NCBI GenBank assembly: GCA_021773655.1
Contig: JAJFJX010000273.1
Location: forward strand, 1-8,093
Length of the DNA stretch: 8,093 nt
Direction: 5' to 3'
Origin: Panacagrimonas sp.
GTDB lineage: Bacteria; Pseudomonadota; Gammaproteobacteria; Nevskiales; Nevskiaceae
The translations under genes were made by a program, and so were the position numbers. The notes below the pieces were generated by a model. That model made no database searches and had not been told where the DNA came from. It saw only the letters and a program-made list of their open reading frames with translations. Below are positions 6,370 through 8,093 of this stretch, piece after piece (the first letter of the stretch is position 1; each line of letters opens with the position of its first letter).

Positions 6370-8048
6370 CGCCACCTCGGCTGATCGCGTCGGTCGCCGC
6401 GATCTGTTTTGCCCTCGGTGGTCTGGCCTATGCGCTGTGGCTGCGACCGGCCCCGGCACCAGTGGATACCGTCGGACCGGTGCCGGTCGAGACCGGCGAT
6501 CCGCAACTGGCCGATCTGGGGGACTATTCGGCCGACTTCAGCATCGCCAACCAAACGGCCCGACGCTGGTTCAACCAGGGGCTGGTGCTGGCCTACGGTT
6601 TCAACCACGACGCTGCCGGGCGAGCGTTCCTGCGCGCTGCCGAGCTCGACGCCGCCTGCGCCATGTGCTGGTGGGGCGCGGCACTGGTGCTGGGGCCTCA
6701 CATCAATGCCGGCATGGAAGCTGCGGACTATGCCCAGGCCTGGATCCGCATCGGCCGCGCGCGTCAGCTCGCCGGCACCGTCAGCGCGCGCGAACGCGCC
6801 TACATCGAGGCGCTGGCGACGCGCTATGCACCCAGCGCCCCGGCCAGCCGTCGCGACCTCGATCAGGCCTATGCCGAAGCGATGCGCGAGCTGGTCACGC
6901 GTTATCCGCAGGACCCGGACGCCCGAACCCTGTTTGCCGAGGCGCTGATGAACCTGCATCCCTGGAACCTGTACGACCGCCAGGGCCGGCCGCGCGAGTG
7001 GACCCACGAGATCATCGCGGTGCTCGAGCGCGTGCTGCAGGACCATCCCGAGCACCCCGGCGCCAATCATCTCTACATCCACGCGGTGGAAGCCTCGGCG
7101 CAGCCGCAGCGGGCACTGGATGCGGCGCATCGCCTGGAGACCCTGGCCCCCGACGCCGGTCATCTGGTGCACATGGCCTCGCACATCTACCTGCGCACCG
7201 GCCGCTATTTCGAGGCCAGCCGCGCCAACCTGCGCGCCATCGCCGCCGACCAGCGTTACCTGGAACGCTGCCAGCCCGGTCCGGGGCTCTACATCCGCGG
7301 CTACATTCCCCACAACCAGCATTTCCTGTTTGCCAGCAGCATGATGCTCGGCGACTCGGCGAAGGCGCTGACGTCGGCCGGTGAGGTGGCCCTGCGCATG
7401 GACCTGGAACGTTCGCGCCAGCCCGGCTATCTGGGCCTGCAGCATTACTGGGCGGCGCCGTACTTCGCGCGCATCCGGTTCGGTCGCTGGGGCGAGCTGC
7501 TCGCCGAGCCGCTGCCGGACCTGCCCTATCCGGCGGCACTGCTGCGTTACGGTCGCGGCCTGGCGCAGTTGCGCCAGGGCCGTCTGGAGGCCGCTCGCCA
7601 GGAACTGGAGGCCCTGCGTGCACTGAAGGCCGATCCGGCGCTGCGCGATGCCTCGGTGTGGGGGCTGCACGCGGTTTCGACCTTGCTGGAGATTGCCGAG
7701 CGCATTCTCGATGGCGAGATCGCGGCGGCCTCGGGACGTTGGAGCACCGCCATCGAATCACTGCAGTCGGCAGTGGCGCTGGCTGACACGCTGTCCTACG
7801 ACGAGCCGCCGGCGTGGCCGATCCCGGTGCGGCACAACCTTGGCGCGGTGTTGCTGCGCGCCGGCAAGGCGGCGCAGGCCGAGACGGTCTACCGGGCCGA
7901 TCTGGATCAGTTTCCCGACAACGGCTGGGCGCTGCATGGGCTGGTACGGGCGCTGCGGGCCCAGAACAAGCCGGCCGACGAGGTCCAGGCGCGGCTGGAT
8001 CGAGCCTGGGCACATGCCGACGTCGAACTGACGGATTCGCATTACTGA
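6366..8048 (+). CDS. Membrane-anchored TPR-repeat protein, translationally coupled to the RND gene
   Basis: 560 residues starting at a GTG that shares the bases GTGA (6366-6369) with the RND stop codon, so translation is probably coupled. No strong Shine-Dalgarno is present and the next Met is far downstream, which supports this start. Residues about 7-26 form one hydrophobic helix without a lipobox or clear cleavage site; I read it as a signal anchor, with the rest in the periplasm. Helical-repeat (TPR-like) units are visible at about 64-97, 265-292, 394-420 and 485-518, the last containing NLGAVLLRAGKAAQAETVYR (491-510). The middle is unusually rich in His: H198, H235, H239, H266, H269, H273, H316 and H319, several in short motifs such as NHLYIHAVE (234-242), HLVHMASHIYLRTGRY (266-281) and YIPHNQHFL (313-321). 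A Cys pair, CAMC, is at 98-101. I recognise it as a conserved uncharacterised TPR family, with no known function. A role as partner or assembly factor of the RND protein is inference from the gene overlap. Confidence 0.85.
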   Translation: MTPPRLIASVAAICFALGGLAYALWLRPAPAPVDTVGPVPVETGDPQLADLGDYSADFSIANQTARRWFNQGLVLAYGFNHDAAGRAFLRAAELDAACAMCWWGAALVLGPHINAGMEAADYAQAWIRIGRARQLAGTVSARERAYIEALATRYAPSAPASRRDLDQAYAEAMRELVTRYPQDPDARTLFAEALMNLHPWNLYDRQGRPREWTHEIIAVLERVLQDHPEHPGANHLYIHAVEASAQPQRALDAAHRLETLAPDAGHLVHMASHIYLRTGRYFEASRANLRAIAADQRYLERCQPGPGLYIRGYIPHNQHFLFASSMMLGDSAKALTSAGEVALRMDLERSRQPGYLGLQHYWAAPYFARIRFGRWGELLAEPLPDLPYPAALLRYGRGLAQLRQGRLEAARQELEALRALKADPALRDASVWGLHAVSTLLEIAERILDGEIAAASGRWSTAIESLQSAVALADTLSYDEPPAWPIPVRHNLGAVLLRAGKAAQAETVYRADLDQFPDNGWALHGLVRALRAQNKPADEVQARLDRAWAHADVELTDSHY

Positions 8049-8059
8049 GTGCGGATGCG

Positions 8060-8093
8060 ATGCAGGCACCGGCGCACGAGGCGATATTCCGCT
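8060..8093 (+). CDS. Possible start of a further gene, cut by the window edge
   Basis: An ATG at 8060, eleven bases after the TPR stop, opens a frame reading MQAPAHEAIFR up to the window end. The short spacing would fit a third gene in the RND-TPR unit. The Shine-Dalgarno is poor (GAG about ten bases upstream), and eleven codons are too few to recognise a family. The tail could equally be non-coding or the 3' end of a gene on the other strand. Confidence 0.2.
   Translation, partial: MQAPAHEAIFR

Noticed and set aside
3838..6459. 873-codon open frame on the minus strand opposite the RND gene
   Set aside because: Its protein is dominated by His, Asp, Gln, Arg and Gly, as expected from reading GC-rich codons backwards. 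It has no recognisable domain, while the plus-strand frame has the complete RND architecture.
6656..6674. CAMCW in the TPR protein considered as a cytochrome c haem site
   Set aside because: The haem c motif needs His after the second Cys (CxxCH); here it is Trp.
6003..7670. 555-codon minus-strand frame across the RND-TPR junction
   Set aside because: It spans two well-supported plus-strand genes, its composition fits an antisense shadow, and no family is recognised.
8037..8060. Inverted repeat TCGCAT / ATGCGA around the TPR stop codon, considered as a terminator
   Set aside because: The arms are only six bases with a 12-base loop and no T-run follows; this is likely chance.

Overview
The window is GC-rich, with strongly G/C-biased third codon positions and long spurious open frames opposite the real genes. 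Gene content and protein style suggest a gammaproteobacterium, most likely of the Xanthomonadales/Lysobacterales or a relative. That placement is inference from general resemblance; there is no rRNA or marker gene. I see no tRNA, rRNA, CRISPR array, insertion sequence or phage gene, and the window looks like ordinary chromosome.

Layout. (1) Positions 1-1168, minus strand: the N-terminal 389 codons of a membrane-anchored CHASE-PAS sensor whose output domain lies outside the window. (2) Positions 1169-1293: a 125-bp divergent intergenic region. (3) Positions 1294-3618, plus strand: a Pat/PatZ-type protein lysine acetyltransferase, with an NDP-forming acyl-CoA-synthetase-like region, a shrunken ATP-grasp region and a C-terminal GNAT domain. 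(4) Positions 3619-3921: a 303-bp gap with one weak candidate promoter. (5) Positions 3922-6369 and 6366-8048, plus strand: an RND/MMPL-type 12-helix transporter followed by a membrane-anchored TPR protein. These two overlap by four bases (GTGA) and are almost certainly one transcription unit. (6) Positions 8049-8093: a short tail that may hold the start of another gene.

How the genes may work together. The RND protein and the TPR protein are probably produced together and may act together at the inner membrane and periplasm. No membrane-fusion or outer-membrane channel gene is next to them here. The acetyltransferase probably modifies lysines of metabolic enzymes, as PatZ does, but its nucleotide- and CoA-binding halves look more eroded than in the model proteins, so its sensing input may differ. 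The CHASE sensor is transcribed away from the acetyltransferase; a functional link is only a possibility.

I found no clearly new multi-gene system. The points most worth checking are the degenerate ATP-grasp region of the acetyltransferase, the one-sided proton-relay motif of the RND protein, and the Cys/His pattern of the coupled TPR protein.
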